31,143 nt of DNA from JACDAE01 sp034438015 (GTDB lineage Bacteria; Chloroflexota; Ktedonobacteria; Ktedonobacterales; Ktedonobacteraceae): positions 1 to 31,143 of the forward strand of contig DAOTTD010000166.1 in assembly GCA_034438015.1 (NCBI GenBank), given 5' to 3'. This document shows positions 1 to 7,985 of the stretch, in pieces. Below the pieces are notes generated by a model. It ran no database searches, was not told the origin of the DNA, and was given only the letters and a program-made list of their open reading frames with translations. Numbering within the stretch: the first letter of the stretch is position 1; each line of letters starts with the position of its first letter. Made by a program: the position numbers and the translations under genes.

Positions 1-700
1 GTCGAGCACGCGGGTGATGTGGCCATCCAGCGTAATGCGGTCCAGTTCCTGGTGATTGGGTTCGTTGGCGTAAAACGCGCCGCGGACCGCGACCATGCCG
101 TACCAGGTGCCGTCCGGCTCGAAGTCGCCGACGTCGGGATTGGCGACGGGGTTCGCTTTCAGGAAGGCGCTGAGGTCGGCCACGGTAGTAATCGTGCCGT
201 CTGCATTCACGCGAAAGAGGGTGTTGTCGGTCCCGAAGAGCCCGTGCGAGCAGCCGGCGCCGGCCTCCATCCCGTAGAGGGTCCCGTCGATGAACTGGAC
301 GTCAGCCACCCGCTCGTTAAGCCGCCAGAAGCTGGATTCGTCTGACTCGAAGGCAGATTGTCAGCGACTGTGGAGACCACGCCAGCAGGACTAATCTTGG
401 AGATGCGAGCGGTAAAACCGCCTGTATAGGGTCCGATGGGAAATGGAACCTGGGTACATTGTGCGGGGGTAGTCGATTTTGCTCCCCCCGTCCCCCCTCC
501 GCCACATAGAGACTGCCATCGGGCCCGAACGTGAGGCCACGCGGATTATTCAGGCCGGTGGCGAAGACAGTGACCTGATCTGAGGAATGGGTAGGCGCCT
601 GCGCCTGTACATGCACGGTGGCTCTTCCAAGTGGAGCAAGCAGGACCACGGCCAGCACTGCCCCAGCCAGCATGACAAGTCGCACGAGTGTACGTCGCAT
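1..700 (-). pseudogene. ScyD/ScyE-like secreted protein, two frameshifts, 3' end outside the window
   Basis: Read across three frames this is one protein. It starts at ATG 700 with a strong ribosome site (AAAGGAGGT), has a signal peptide (residues 1 to about 33), then FATGLNNPRGLTFGPDGSLYV, typical of the NHL/beta-propeller ScyD/ScyE-type proteins. The reading frame breaks at a G run (plus-strand C6 at 492-497): one extra G would restore an EGGTGGA motif. The second frame then gives TQVPFPIGPYTGGFTARISK down to about position 342, where a further one-base loss shifts to a third frame (SSFWRLNERVADVQFIDG onwards) that stays open to the left edge. All three segments keep family-like sequence, so the breaks are recent, or are homopolymer sequencing errors. 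The family is secreted and its role is poorly known. The frame analysis is direct observation; the family name is from recognition of the motifs. Confidence 0.75.
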
Positions 701-1107
701 GAGTTACCTCCTTTGGAACGCTGATTTTGTTTTCAATGATTCATCAGGTGTTCGGCGGTTGATGTCCTTGCCGACGTCCGGTCGGTGTCATCCATAGAAG
801 GGCTACATGTTGTGGCGAACTCCCCCCATATAACCCCACATTAAGCTCAATATAGCAGGAAAGGAGTTATAGACTGGTGGAGATTACATAGAGAAACGGT
901 GATAAACGAATATAATTTGGTTACTATTTCTCAATATGATGAGCTTGTGTAGCTTTGGATCGGAGCATTTTTCAACAGGCTGGGCCTCCTGGCCGTTTCT
1001 AGACTCCTGCGGAACTTCCGCGATGCTGTACTAGTCTATCGTATTGCCTCTCGTAGAGCGAGAGAAATACGTCTGTTTGAGAAGACGTAATCTAAGGAGA
1101 TTCAATA
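701..1107. other. Intergenic region without a gene
   Basis: This stretch separates the ScyD/ScyE-like pseudogene from the LysE remnant, transcribed away from each other. It is AT-rich around 840-950. Two small perfect stems lie just before the LysE start: CTCTCG/CGAGAG near 1054-1070 and ACGTC/GACGT near 1070-1090. The ribosome site AAGGAG lies 8 bases before the ATG at 1108. No convincing promoter pair or coding sequence was found. Confidence 0.5.
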
Positions 1108-1373
1108 ATGCCTACTTTGCCCACCGTAGCCCTCTTTCTACTCGCGGCATTGGGATTGCTCATCATTCCTGGTCCATCCGTCTTATACGTTGTCGCCCGC
1201 AGCGTCGAGCATGGCAAAAGGGCGGTGCTGGCCTCTATGTTTTGCTCGGTTCAGCGGTGGGCAAATTTCTCCATAGAAATGCGCATGTCCAGCGTGTGCA
1301 GCGTTATATCACGGGATGCATCTACATCGCGCTTGGGTTGACCACAGCTATTATCGGCGCTGAGAGAAAGTGA
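1108..1373 (+). pseudogene. LysE/RhtB-family amino acid exporter, internal deletion remnant
   Basis: The first 43 codons encode a normal LysE/RhtB N-terminus, with a hydrophobic first helix followed by IIPGPSVLYVVARSVEHGKR, the family signature around the Pro-Gly-Pro. After about 1238 the frame is wrong. The frame one step over continues as LGSAVGKFLHRNAHVQRVQRYITGCIYIALGL, which is the usual C-terminal end of these exporters, with the final helix, and stops at 1371-1373. Intact members have about 200 residues, so roughly the middle 110-120 residues are missing. The start keeps a good ribosome site (AAGGAG, 8-base spacing), suggesting recent loss. The protein cannot be a working transporter. 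Confidence 0.75.
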
Positions 1374-1388
1374 GCGAGACCAGCCCTC

Positions 1389-1610
1389 TCACCAGTGATG
1401 TGTAGAATGAGCAGGCGCAGGATTCATCATCGGCAGCGGCGAAGAGGTCGTGTGGAACAATACAGGACCCAGCAGAGACCAGGCAACGAAAACAAGCGCG
1501 ATCAGGGCGACGAGGGCCAGGACGAGGGCAAGCACCTTCATAGGCGTCCAGCTTCTCTGAGGGACGGGCAGCGCGAATGGATCATAAGGGAAGTTCGAAC
1601 GACCGGGCAT
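1389..1610 (-). CDS. Small single-pass membrane protein with Met/His-rich tail
   Basis: This is a 73-residue product of unknown function. A very good ribosome site, GAAGGAGG, sits 6 bases before the ATG at 1610, which is the best evidence that it is translated. Residues 1-22 are polar (PGRSNFPYDPFALPVPQRSW), residues about 24-50 form one strongly hydrophobic helix, and the last 20 residues are rich in Pro, Met and His (LPMMNPAPAHSTHHW). The tail would lie outside the membrane if the N-terminus is inside. It could bind a metal such as copper, but this is only inference from composition. It points toward the LysE remnant and ends 15 bases from it. Confidence 0.6.
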   Translation of the reverse strand: MPGRSNFPYDPFALPVPQRSWTPMKVLALVLALVALIALVFVAWSLLGPVLFHTTSSPLPMMNPAPAHSTHHW

Positions 1611-1732
1611 ACATTTCCTCCTTCACAGACTACGATGAAAATACAGGTTGACAAAAGAATGGATGGTTCACTACTGGCACGATGCAGACCCGTGTTATTT
1701 GCAGGATAGCATAATTGGCCGCGAGAGACGCC

Positions 1733-1774
1733 AGAAGTCCTGGTAGGAGATACATTACTCCCACCAGGACTTCT
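1733..1774 (-). terminator. Hairpin terminator after the enoyl-CoA hydratase-family gene
   Basis: Two 17-base arms at 1733-1749 and 1758-1774 pair with a single mismatch around an 8-base loop. It begins 12 bases beyond the stop codon of the minus-strand gene at 1786. No clear U-run follows, so it may act as an mRNA-stabilising 3' hairpin rather than a classic intrinsic terminator. Confidence 0.65.
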
Positions 1775-1785
1775 ATAATGATGCG

Positions 1786-2583
1786 TTAGCGACCGCTATA
1801 GTTGGCGCGGCGTTTCTCAAGGAAGGCAGTGACGCCCTCGCGATGATCGGCGGTAGCGATAGCGATATTTTGTAGTTTGCCCTCAAGCTGGAGGGAGGAC
1901 TGCAGGTCGCCCTCAATAGAGCGGTACATGAGCTCTTTGATCAGGCCGTAGCTGCGCGTCGGACCCTGGGCCAGGCGGCGCGCCAGGGCTGTCGTGAAGG
2001 ACTCGAACTCTTCGAGAGGGACGCATTTATTGACGAGGCCGATGCGCTCGGCCTCTGGTCCGCTCACCTCGTCGGCAAGCAGGGCCATCTCAAGGGCTTT
2101 GCCCAGTCCGACCAGGCGCGGCAGGAAATAGCCACCGCCACCATCAGGAACAAGGCCGATGCGTGCAAAAGCCTCCACAAAGCGTGCATTGTCGGCGGCC
2201 ACACGCAGATCGCAAGCAAGGGCAATGTTGCAGGAGATGCCGGCGGCAACCCCGCGCACGGCGGCGATAACGGGCTTCGGCATGCCCTCCAGCGCGAGTA
2301 CGAGACGATGATAGTGGGCGAGATGGTCGCTGACCTTGATGGACTCACCGTTGGACTGAACGACGTTGAAGGCCGACAGGTCCTGGCCGGAGCCAAACGC
2401 CCTACCAGCACCGGTGAGAACGACGCAACGAACAGACTCATCGCGCGCAACCTCCTCAACGGCCTCGGTTAACTCCTCCAACATGAGATCATTGAAGGCG
2501 TTCAGCACTTCGGGACGATTCATCGTCAGGGTTGCAACCCCTGCTTCCTGCTGGACGAGCAGATGCCGGAAATCGCTTCGCAT
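1786..2583 (-). CDS. Enoyl-CoA hydratase/isomerase family protein, PaaG-like
   Basis: A crotonase-fold acyl-CoA enzyme of 265 residues, the usual size. The ATG at 2583 is chosen because GAGGAG lies 7 bases upstream. The frame is open further upstream but is not family-like there. The oxyanion-hole regions are visible as GRAFGSGQDLS (residues 60-70) and VRGVAAGISCNIALACD (109-125). In classic hydratases a catalytic Glu follows a Pro near residue 138-139; here the segment is EAFARIGLVPDGGG, which lacks that Glu but has an Asp in the PDGG loop (147). This matches PaaG (1,2-epoxyphenylacetyl-CoA isomerase)-type proteins better than FadB-type hydratases. Substrate is not known. It lies 99 bases downstream of holB on the same strand and may share its transcript. 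Confidence 0.88.
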   Translation of the reverse strand: MRSDFRHLLVQQEAGVATLTMNRPEVLNAFNDLMLEELTEAVEEVARDESVRCVVLTGAGRAFGSGQDLSAFNVVQSNGESIKVSDHLAHYHRLVLALEGMPKPVIAAVRGVAAGISCNIALACDLRVAADNARFVEAFARIGLVPDGGGGYFLPRLVGLGKALEMALLADEVSGPEAERIGLVNKCVPLEEFESFTTALARRLAQGPTRSYGLIKELMYRSIEGDLQSSLQLEGKLQNIAIATADHREGVTAFLEKRRANYSGR

Positions 2584-2682
2584 CAGGTACTCCTCTTCAT
2601 CAATGCAGTATCCCCAGGCGGACCTATGGAACAAGAAAAAGCTAGATTTGCACGACGCTCCAGTATACAACAGATAGGATCG

Positions 2683-3705
2683 CTAAATCTTTGGCACGTC
2701 GAGCATCAATACTTCGAGCGCGACACGTGTATTTACATTTTGCTCGATCGCTTCCCGCGTTTGCAAGATGGCACGCACCATGCGTTCAGCTTCGGCAGAG
2801 CCAACCTTTGCCGCCTGAGTTTGCAAGAGGTCGCGCATATCTACATTCACGGTCAGATCGAGGCAGTTGTTCGCAGCCAGCACGATATCGCGCCACCAGA
2901 GCAGCCATAGGTCCAGCAGGGAGTCAACGTTATCGGCGTCCGTGTTGAGGCGCTGCACCAGATCGAAGCGCTGAATCTTGCTCGCTGTGGGTATCTTCGC
3001 AAGCATCTCCAACTGCGACCGGCGCTCATCCAGCATCTCGTCGTCCTCCACCGCCTGTACGGCCCAGCCCATGCGTCCGGCGGCGAGCGCGGCGATCAAC
3101 TCAGACTCCTGGGAATCGACCTCCCAGCGCTGCTGCAAGGCGGTCTTGATCTGCGTCGTGGTCAGCAACTGCATAGGGATCTGCTGCACACGCGAAAGGA
3201 TCGTCGGCAGCAACAGACCGGCATCGGGGACCGTCAGCAGGAGCACAACATCCGGTTCGGGCTCCTCCAGCGTCTTCAGGAGACAGTTGGCTGCCTGCTG
3301 ATTCATCTCATGGGCATTCTGTATGATAAATATATTGCGCCGTCCCTCCAATGTACGGCGGGCGGAATCGCTTTGCAGCGCGCGGACCTGCTCGATGAGA
3401 ATAAATTGTTTGTCGGGCGCCTTCGCGACGATGTGCACGTCCGGGTGATTGCCGTGCATGACCTTGCGACACGAGAGGCACGTATTGCAGGGATCGGTGG
3501 GAGAGACGCGCGGATCGGGTCCGCCCGTACAGAGCAGGGTCTGCGCGAAACGGTGCGCAAGCAGGGCTTTCCCGATATGCATAGGGCCGGTAAAAAGATA
3601 GGCATGGCGTACCTGCTGCGCGGCGATGGTGCGGCGCAGAATGTCGATGGAATGCTCGTGCCCGACGATATCCCAGCTTTGAGACTGAATCTGTTGGGTT
3701 ACCAT
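2683..3705 (-). CDS. holB: DNA polymerase III subunit delta-prime
   Basis: Clamp-loader subunit delta-prime (340 residues), part of the complex that opens the sliding clamp onto primed DNA. The N-terminal AAA+ domain starts at SWDIVGHEHSIDILRR. A degenerate Walker A (GPMHIGKA, residues 40-47) has Ala where the usual Ser/Thr sits, consistent with a subunit that does not need to hydrolyse ATP. A zinc module follows (Cys 59, 73, 76, 79: CNTCLSC), then NCLLKTLEEPEPDVVLLL and SRVQQIPM (a sensor-1/SRC-like segment). The C-terminal collar domain is helical. The ATG at 3705 is preferred. It has no strong ribosome site, and an in-frame TTG at 3741 is an alternative. No other replication gene is adjacent. 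Confidence 0.9.
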   Translation of the reverse strand: MVTQQIQSQSWDIVGHEHSIDILRRTIAAQQVRHAYLFTGPMHIGKALLAHRFAQTLLCTGGPDPRVSPTDPCNTCLSCRKVMHGNHPDVHIVAKAPDKQFILIEQVRALQSDSARRTLEGRRNIFIIQNAHEMNQQAANCLLKTLEEPEPDVVLLLTVPDAGLLLPTILSRVQQIPMQLLTTTQIKTALQQRWEVDSQESELIAALAAGRMGWAVQAVEDDEMLDERRSQLEMLAKIPTASKIQRFDLVQRLNTDADNVDSLLDLWLLWWRDIVLAANNCLDLTVNVDMRDLLQTQAAKVGSAEAERMVRAILQTREAIEQNVNTRVALEVLMLDVPKI

Positions 3706-4083
3706 GCAAAACATACTAGCAGAAACCAGGAGTAATAGCAAGAAGGGGCATGATAAGCCACGTTATGGTATACTATGCAAATGAGTACCTGCTTTAGCTA
3801 CATCTCACACCTGACATGCAGCCTCGTCGCTACGATGCTGACTATTAGTCTTTGCTGCGCCAGGCTGCGGCCCGGTCGTGGTCTATCATCACCTGTTGGA
3901 GGCACAGTTTTTGAAACCTGCTGAGAGAATAATCGTATACACAAAGGGGAATGGTTCGCCAGATACCCTTGTGCCTGTCTACTAGCTCACAGCGGTTTCT
4001 GGACATATGTGCTATGCTAGCTCAAGAGAATGTTCTATAGATATGCTGTTATACTCTGGTTTTCTATAAGGTTGATGTAACCG
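3706..4083. other. Divergent intergenic region between holB and sigma factor 1
   Basis: No coding sequence is supported here. A TATACT box at about 3766-3771 could serve either strand because it sits in a near-palindromic GTATAC context. An 8-base direct repeat (CTAGCTCA) occurs at 3982-3989 and 4017-4024. The sigma gene's likely promoter is given separately. Confidence 0.4.
4047..4055 (+). promoter_or_regulatory. Extended -10 promoter of the sigma factor 1 operon
   Basis: TGTTATACT is an extended -10 element (TG, one base, TATACT). The start codon is 29 bases downstream of its end, giving a leader of about 20 bases. No good -35 box is present, as is usual for extended -10 promoters. It implies housekeeping-sigma expression of this ECF operon; no convincing ECF-type promoter was seen. 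Confidence 0.5.
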
Positions 4084-4905
4084 ATGGATACCTCTATCCG
4101 TTTCTACAATACGAATAGTACTTTGCGCTCGTCAAGAGATGACGAGCATACGGGCCGTTCCCATAATCCAACAGCGAATGAGGATGGTTGTGCGGTCGCT
4201 GGCGGCGAGGAGGAAGAATTATCTGCATCCTTGCCGCCAGCGACCGCACAACCAGAGCAGACGGTGGAAAAGGTCGAGGTCGCAGACTTTGAGGCTATAT
4301 TTCAGCGCTTCCAGGTCCCGATCACCAATTTCATCTACCACCTCATCGGCAATCGTGAACAGGCCTATGATCTTGCACAAGATGTATTCGTAAAAGCATA
4401 CAAAGCACTATTGGGAGGGACTGTCGTACAACCGGGGGCACTGTCGGCGTGGCTGTATCGCATAGCAGCCAACACCACCACGGACTCCCTGCGGAGACGA
4501 CGCCTGATCTCGTGGCTACCGCTCTCGTTGTTCAACGAAGACCGCGGCATCGGCGCCGGGGTCATTTCGGACTCAGGAGGCACGGCTGACAGCTTCAACA
4601 ATAACGGAGATGAAAATGGCGGTCAGGAGATGCGTCTCAGCGCGGTCAGTGCGCTGTATGAACGTGGAGGGTACGATGGAGGGCGTTTCGAGAGTCGCGT
4701 AGCCGATCGTGAGATCGTGGAGCGCGTCTTCAAACAACTGCCGCCGAAGTACGCAGTCTGCCTATGGCTTTATGAGAACGACGGACTCTCCTGTGCAGAG
4801 ATCGCAGACGTACTCAGTATTAGCGCATCAGCCGTAAAGATGCGCTTAATGCGGGCCAGAGAGCGGTTTATTGGCCTGTATAACAAAGAGGTCGGTGAAG
4901 ATTGA
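4084..4905 (+). CDS. ECF RNA polymerase sigma factor 1, with long N-terminal and linker insertions
   Basis: A sigma-70 family extracytoplasmic-function factor that would direct RNA polymerase to stress or envelope genes. Region 2 spans about residues 70-145 (FEAIFQRFQVPITNFIYHLIGNREQAYDLAQDVF, then AWLYRIAANTTTDSLRRRR). Region 4 spans about 212-265 (LPPKYAVCLWLYENDGLSCAEIADVLSISASAVKMRLMRARE). At 273 residues it is much longer than its 178-residue paralogue at 16.1 kb. The excess is a polar, acidic N-terminal extension of about 65 residues and a Gly/Asn/Asp-rich insertion of about 40 residues (151-200) between regions 2 and 4. The ATG at 4084 has no strong ribosome site; a GTG at 4264, just past an inverted repeat, is a possible shorter start that keeps all of region 2. 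The stop overlaps the anti-sigma start. Confidence 0.9.
   Translation: MDTSIRFYNTNSTLRSSRDDEHTGRSHNPTANEDGCAVAGGEEEELSASLPPATAQPEQTVEKVEVADFEAIFQRFQVPITNFIYHLIGNREQAYDLAQDVFVKAYKALLGGTVVQPGALSAWLYRIAANTTTDSLRRRRLISWLPLSLFNEDRGIGAGVISDSGGTADSFNNNGDENGGQEMRLSAVSALYERGGYDGGRFESRVADREIVERVFKQLPPKYAVCLWLYENDGLSCAEIADVLSISASAVKMRLMRARERFIGLYNKEVGED
4185..4254 (+). repeat. 22-bp perfect inverted repeat inside the sigma factor gene
   Basis: The arms at 4185-4206 and 4233-4254 are exact reverse complements (22 bases, G+C-rich). The 26-base loop contains GAGGAGG. The repeat lies at codons 34-57, in the non-conserved N-terminal extension before region 2. In mRNA it would form a very stable hairpin that a ribosome starting at 4084 must open. 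Confidence 0.95.
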
Positions 4906-6743
4906 ACTGTAGCCAGGCGCGGACATTGCTCGCCGCATATCGTGAACTGAAAAAAGGACAGATGGATACGACTGCACTGGAGGTGCATCTCAGTAGCTGT
5001 GCAGCCTGTCGAGCATACCTTACCCAGAATAGCCTCGTTGGTGAACGACTGCGCTCGTTGCCAGCGATCGAGCCATCTGCCGATGCGCATACAAAGCTTA
5101 TGAAGGCGCTAGCGACCGAGCACGCTCGCTATATTCAGAGCACGCCAGCCTCTGCGCAATCCATCCCTGTACCGACCTTTCTTGCCCCCTATTTAAAAGA
5201 GCACGCGCAGGCAAATAATATTGCCGCGTTTTCAACGGCAACCACGGGTCCGCTACCAGTCATTCAGACACCGCACAGGCGCAGAAATACGCAGCGGCTC
5301 TTTTTGATGAACCACTTTGCTATCGTCGGCCTGGCAGCCGCCTTCCTGATGGTCATCATGCTGGGGGGATTAACCTCGCTGGTGATTCTGGCGAAGCGTG
5401 GTGTGCCGGAGCAGGCGCCCGCAAGTTTCGTGCAACTTTCCCAGATCACCCTGACAAGCTATACAACGGAGACAACCTATCCACATATCGCGAGTGCGGT
5501 GGCCGATCGTCAGGATATTTACTACACTGCCACTAACGATCTCAACACTGGTTGGATGCTTTCAGTGCTGGACAATCAGACAAATATAAGCACGCCGCTC
5601 ATCTCCAAAGAGAGCGCGAGTCCGCTGATCGTCTTAAGTTCTTCCAACGACTGGCTGATCTGGCTTCGATACGACCTGCCTAAAAAGGTGGTCAGCAAAA
5701 ATACGCATACGCACAGCACTACCACTCACGAAGTACGGACCTGGAGTTTGAAGGCAACGTACCTGGGAACAGATCCAGCGAGCGCCCTCACTTCATCGAC
5801 GCCGATCACACTGAGCAAAGGCACGTTCGATACGGCCACAGCGCCGACCTGGATCAACACGCCCATTCCGGGGACGTGGCTGACGAAGGACACACTCCTC
5901 GTCACGAGCATCGATGCGAAAGGCAGATCCCACCTCACACGCTACGAGCTGAACGCGGAGAAAACTCCACAGGCGACCGAGCTTGCGACGGTCAGTGATG
6001 GTCACATCCTTACATCGCCCACGGCCAATAGGGGCGACACGAGCATCTACTGGGACGAAGAATGGATGAGCGGGAATAACATACTTCACAGCACCATCTG
6101 GGCACAGAAAATCACTCCGGCGGCGCTTCCCTTGTACGGCAAGTGGACGCGACAGACAACTACCGATACATACCAGTTCAGCACGGATGGAACGTTCTTC
6201 CGCCCGCAGGTCGTCAACGATACGCTATTCCTGCTCAATGTAAAGGCGGCCAATACAGCCAGTGCGCTTCAGGCAAAAGCGAGCGCCACTGCGAATAGCA
6301 CGCCTGATGCTACTGCGACCTCGACGGCGCTACAGAATTCGACAGCGCTGGCAAGAACAGACCCGACCATTTACGGACTCCAGCCCGACGCACAGTTGCA
6401 GGGTACGTTGCAGACGTTCTCGGCGCTAGACGACACGCCCGTCCAGATGCTACTGGACAGTAACAGTCTTGTGCAGGCTCCCCAGGCGGGAGCGCGCTTC
6501 ATCCTCTGGCAGAACAGCAACAACAAAAGGATTGGCATGTACGACGTTGTTGCCAGGCAACCAGTTATAGTGGGAGCGAACTCGATCCCAAACAATACGG
6601 CCCTGCTGGCGGTTAATGAAGATACAGCCGTCTGGATGGATAGCACGAGCAGCACGGCGGCAAGCACACCCACTACAGGTGCGTCAATCACCTTTAGCAC
6701 ATTTAACTGGCCGACGCGATCGTCCGTCACAACAGGTCGGTAG
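4902..6743 (+). CDS. Membrane anti-sigma factor with zinc-finger head and large outer domain
   Basis: Probable anti-sigma partner of the preceding ECF factor. The TTG start (TTGA) overlaps the sigma stop, so the two are translationally coupled. The cytoplasmic head carries the zinc-binding anti-sigma motif, His29-x3-Cys33-x2-Cys36 (HLSSCAAC), which in the ZAS family clamps the sigma factor. One transmembrane helix is at about residues 139-164. The remaining 440 residues lie outside and contain repeated beta-strand blocks with YTATNDLNTGWMLSVLDN-like segments resembling a TolB/propeller sensor, interrupted by an Ala/Ser/Thr-rich low-complexity linker (about 450-480). It is 613 residues long. 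How the outer domain senses a signal cannot be told from sequence. The paralogue at 16.6 kb has the same design. Confidence 0.8.
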   Translation: MNCSQARTLLAAYRELKKGQMDTTALEVHLSSCAACRAYLTQNSLVGERLRSLPAIEPSADAHTKLMKALATEHARYIQSTPASAQSIPVPTFLAPYLKEHAQANNIAAFSTATTGPLPVIQTPHRRRNTQRLFLMNHFAIVGLAAAFLMVIMLGGLTSLVILAKRGVPEQAPASFVQLSQITLTSYTTETTYPHIASAVADRQDIYYTATNDLNTGWMLSVLDNQTNISTPLISKESASPLIVLSSSNDWLIWLRYDLPKKVVSKNTHTHSTTTHEVRTWSLKATYLGTDPASALTSSTPITLSKGTFDTATAPTWINTPIPGTWLTKDTLLVTSIDAKGRSHLTRYELNAEKTPQATELATVSDGHILTSPTANRGDTSIYWDEEWMSGNNILHSTIWAQKITPAALPLYGKWTRQTTTDTYQFSTDGTFFRPQVVNDTLFLLNVKAANTASALQAKASATANSTPDATATSTALQNSTALARTDPTIYGLQPDAQLQGTLQTFSALDDTPVQMLLDSNSLVQAPQAGARFILWQNSNNKRIGMYDVVARQPVIVGANSIPNNTALLAVNEDTAVWMDSTSSTAASTPTTGASITFSTFNWPTRSSVTTGR

Positions 6744-6796
6744 TTTTTTGCTCTCCGTAGAACATGAGTCATCCTGTTGTCTCTTCAGGACCCCTC

Positions 6797-6811
6797 AGCG
6801 CCAGAGGCGCT
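6797..6811. terminator. Short hairpin between convergent genes
   Basis: AGCGCC, a 3-base loop and GGCGCT form a perfect stem between the convergent anti-sigma (stop 6743) and acyl-CoA dehydrogenase (stop 6837) genes. There is no U-run on either side, so the terminator role is only inferred from placement. Confidence 0.35.
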
Positions 6812-6836
6812 TCGCAAAAAAGAACGCCCGTTTGCG

Positions 6837-7985
6837 CTAGAGGTCAAACGTCTTCGCAATCAACATACGCTGCACCTCGCTGGTCCCCTCGCCGATCTCA
6901 TTGACCTTGACGCTGCGCCAGTAACGCGAGACGGGATACTCGTCCATAAAGCCGTAGCCACCGTGGATCTGCACGGCCTGGTCGGCGGCGCGTTTGGCAG
7001 TCTCGGAGGCGAAGAGCTTGGCCATCGACGCCTCACGCGTGTACGGTTTGTTCTGCATATGCAACCAGGCGGCCTTATAATACATCAGGCGTGCAAGCTC
7101 GATCTCGGTAGCCATATCGGCAAGTTTGAAGCGAATGGCCTGGAACTTACTGATAGGCTTTCCAAACTGCTTGCGCTCCTTCGCGTAGCTCAACGCCTCA
7201 TCCAGGCAGGCCTGAGCCAGACCGACGGAGAGGGCGGCGATGGCGATACGGCCAGCGTCGAGGATCTGCATAAACTGCTTAAAACCGTCGCCACGGCGGC
7301 CCAGAATATTCTCAGCGGGGACCGCGCACTCTTCGAAGGATAGAGGACGCGTGTCGGAAGCCTTCCAGCCCATCTTTTTGTATGCCTTCCCGATAACATA
7401 GCCGGGAGTATCTTTGGGCACGATGATGTTGGTGATCTCTTTATGGCCGTCCGGCTGCTTACCCGTCACGGCGGTAATGGTGACGCCGGCGGTCATAGCG
7501 GTACCGGCGTTGGTGATAAACGCCTTCGAGCCATTGATGTGCCACTGACCATCCTGGAGCACGGCGCGAGTCTGCGTTCCGCCTGAGTCGGAGCCGGCCT
7601 CCGGTTCGGTGAGACCAAAGGCCCATAATTTTTCGCCCGTTGCCAGGGGTAGCAGGAAACGTTCTTTCTGCTCCTGGCTACCAAAGAGGTAAAACGGGGT
7701 CGCGCCCAGCGAGGTGTGGGCCTCCATCGTGATACCAACCGAGACATCGCCGCGCGAGACCTCTTCGATGGCGAGGCAGTAAGAGAGGAAATCGGCTCCG
7801 GCACCGCCATACTCTTCCGAGAAGGGGAGACCTAACAGGCCCAGCTCGCCCATCTTGCGGATCAAGGCGTACGGGAACTCACCGGTCGCGTCCATCTCTT
7901 CCGCCAGTGGCCTGATCTCCTGTTGCGCGAACTCCCTGCATGTATCTCGGATGGCTGTCTGCTCCTCGTTGAGTGTAAAGTCCAT
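6837..7985 (-). CDS. Acyl-CoA dehydrogenase
   Basis: FAD-dependent enzyme that introduces the 2,3-double bond into an acyl-CoA, passing electrons to ETF. The length, 382 residues, is typical. Family marks are AFGLTEPEAGSDSGGTQT (flavin loop), INGSKAFITNAG, then GWKASDTRPLSFEECAVPAENILG, IHGGYGFMDEYPVSRYWR and EGTSEVQR, whose Glu is at the position of the catalytic base in short- and medium-chain dehydrogenases. The ATG at 7985 is used, with AAAGG upstream; an ATG 8 codons further up is possible. It stands alone with its own promoter, divergent from the MFS gene. Chain-length specificity cannot be read from the sequence. Confidence 0.93.
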   Translation of the reverse strand: MDFTLNEEQTAIRDTCREFAQQEIRPLAEEMDATGEFPYALIRKMGELGLLGLPFSEEYGGAGADFLSYCLAIEEVSRGDVSVGITMEAHTSLGATPFYLFGSQEQKERFLLPLATGEKLWAFGLTEPEAGSDSGGTQTRAVLQDGQWHINGSKAFITNAGTAMTAGVTITAVTGKQPDGHKEITNIIVPKDTPGYVIGKAYKKMGWKASDTRPLSFEECAVPAENILGRRGDGFKQFMQILDAGRIAIAALSVGLAQACLDEALSYAKERKQFGKPISKFQAIRFKLADMATEIELARLMYYKAAWLHMQNKPYTREASMAKLFASETAKRAADQAVQIHGGYGFMDEYPVSRYWRSVKVNEIGEGTSEVQRMLIAKTFDL

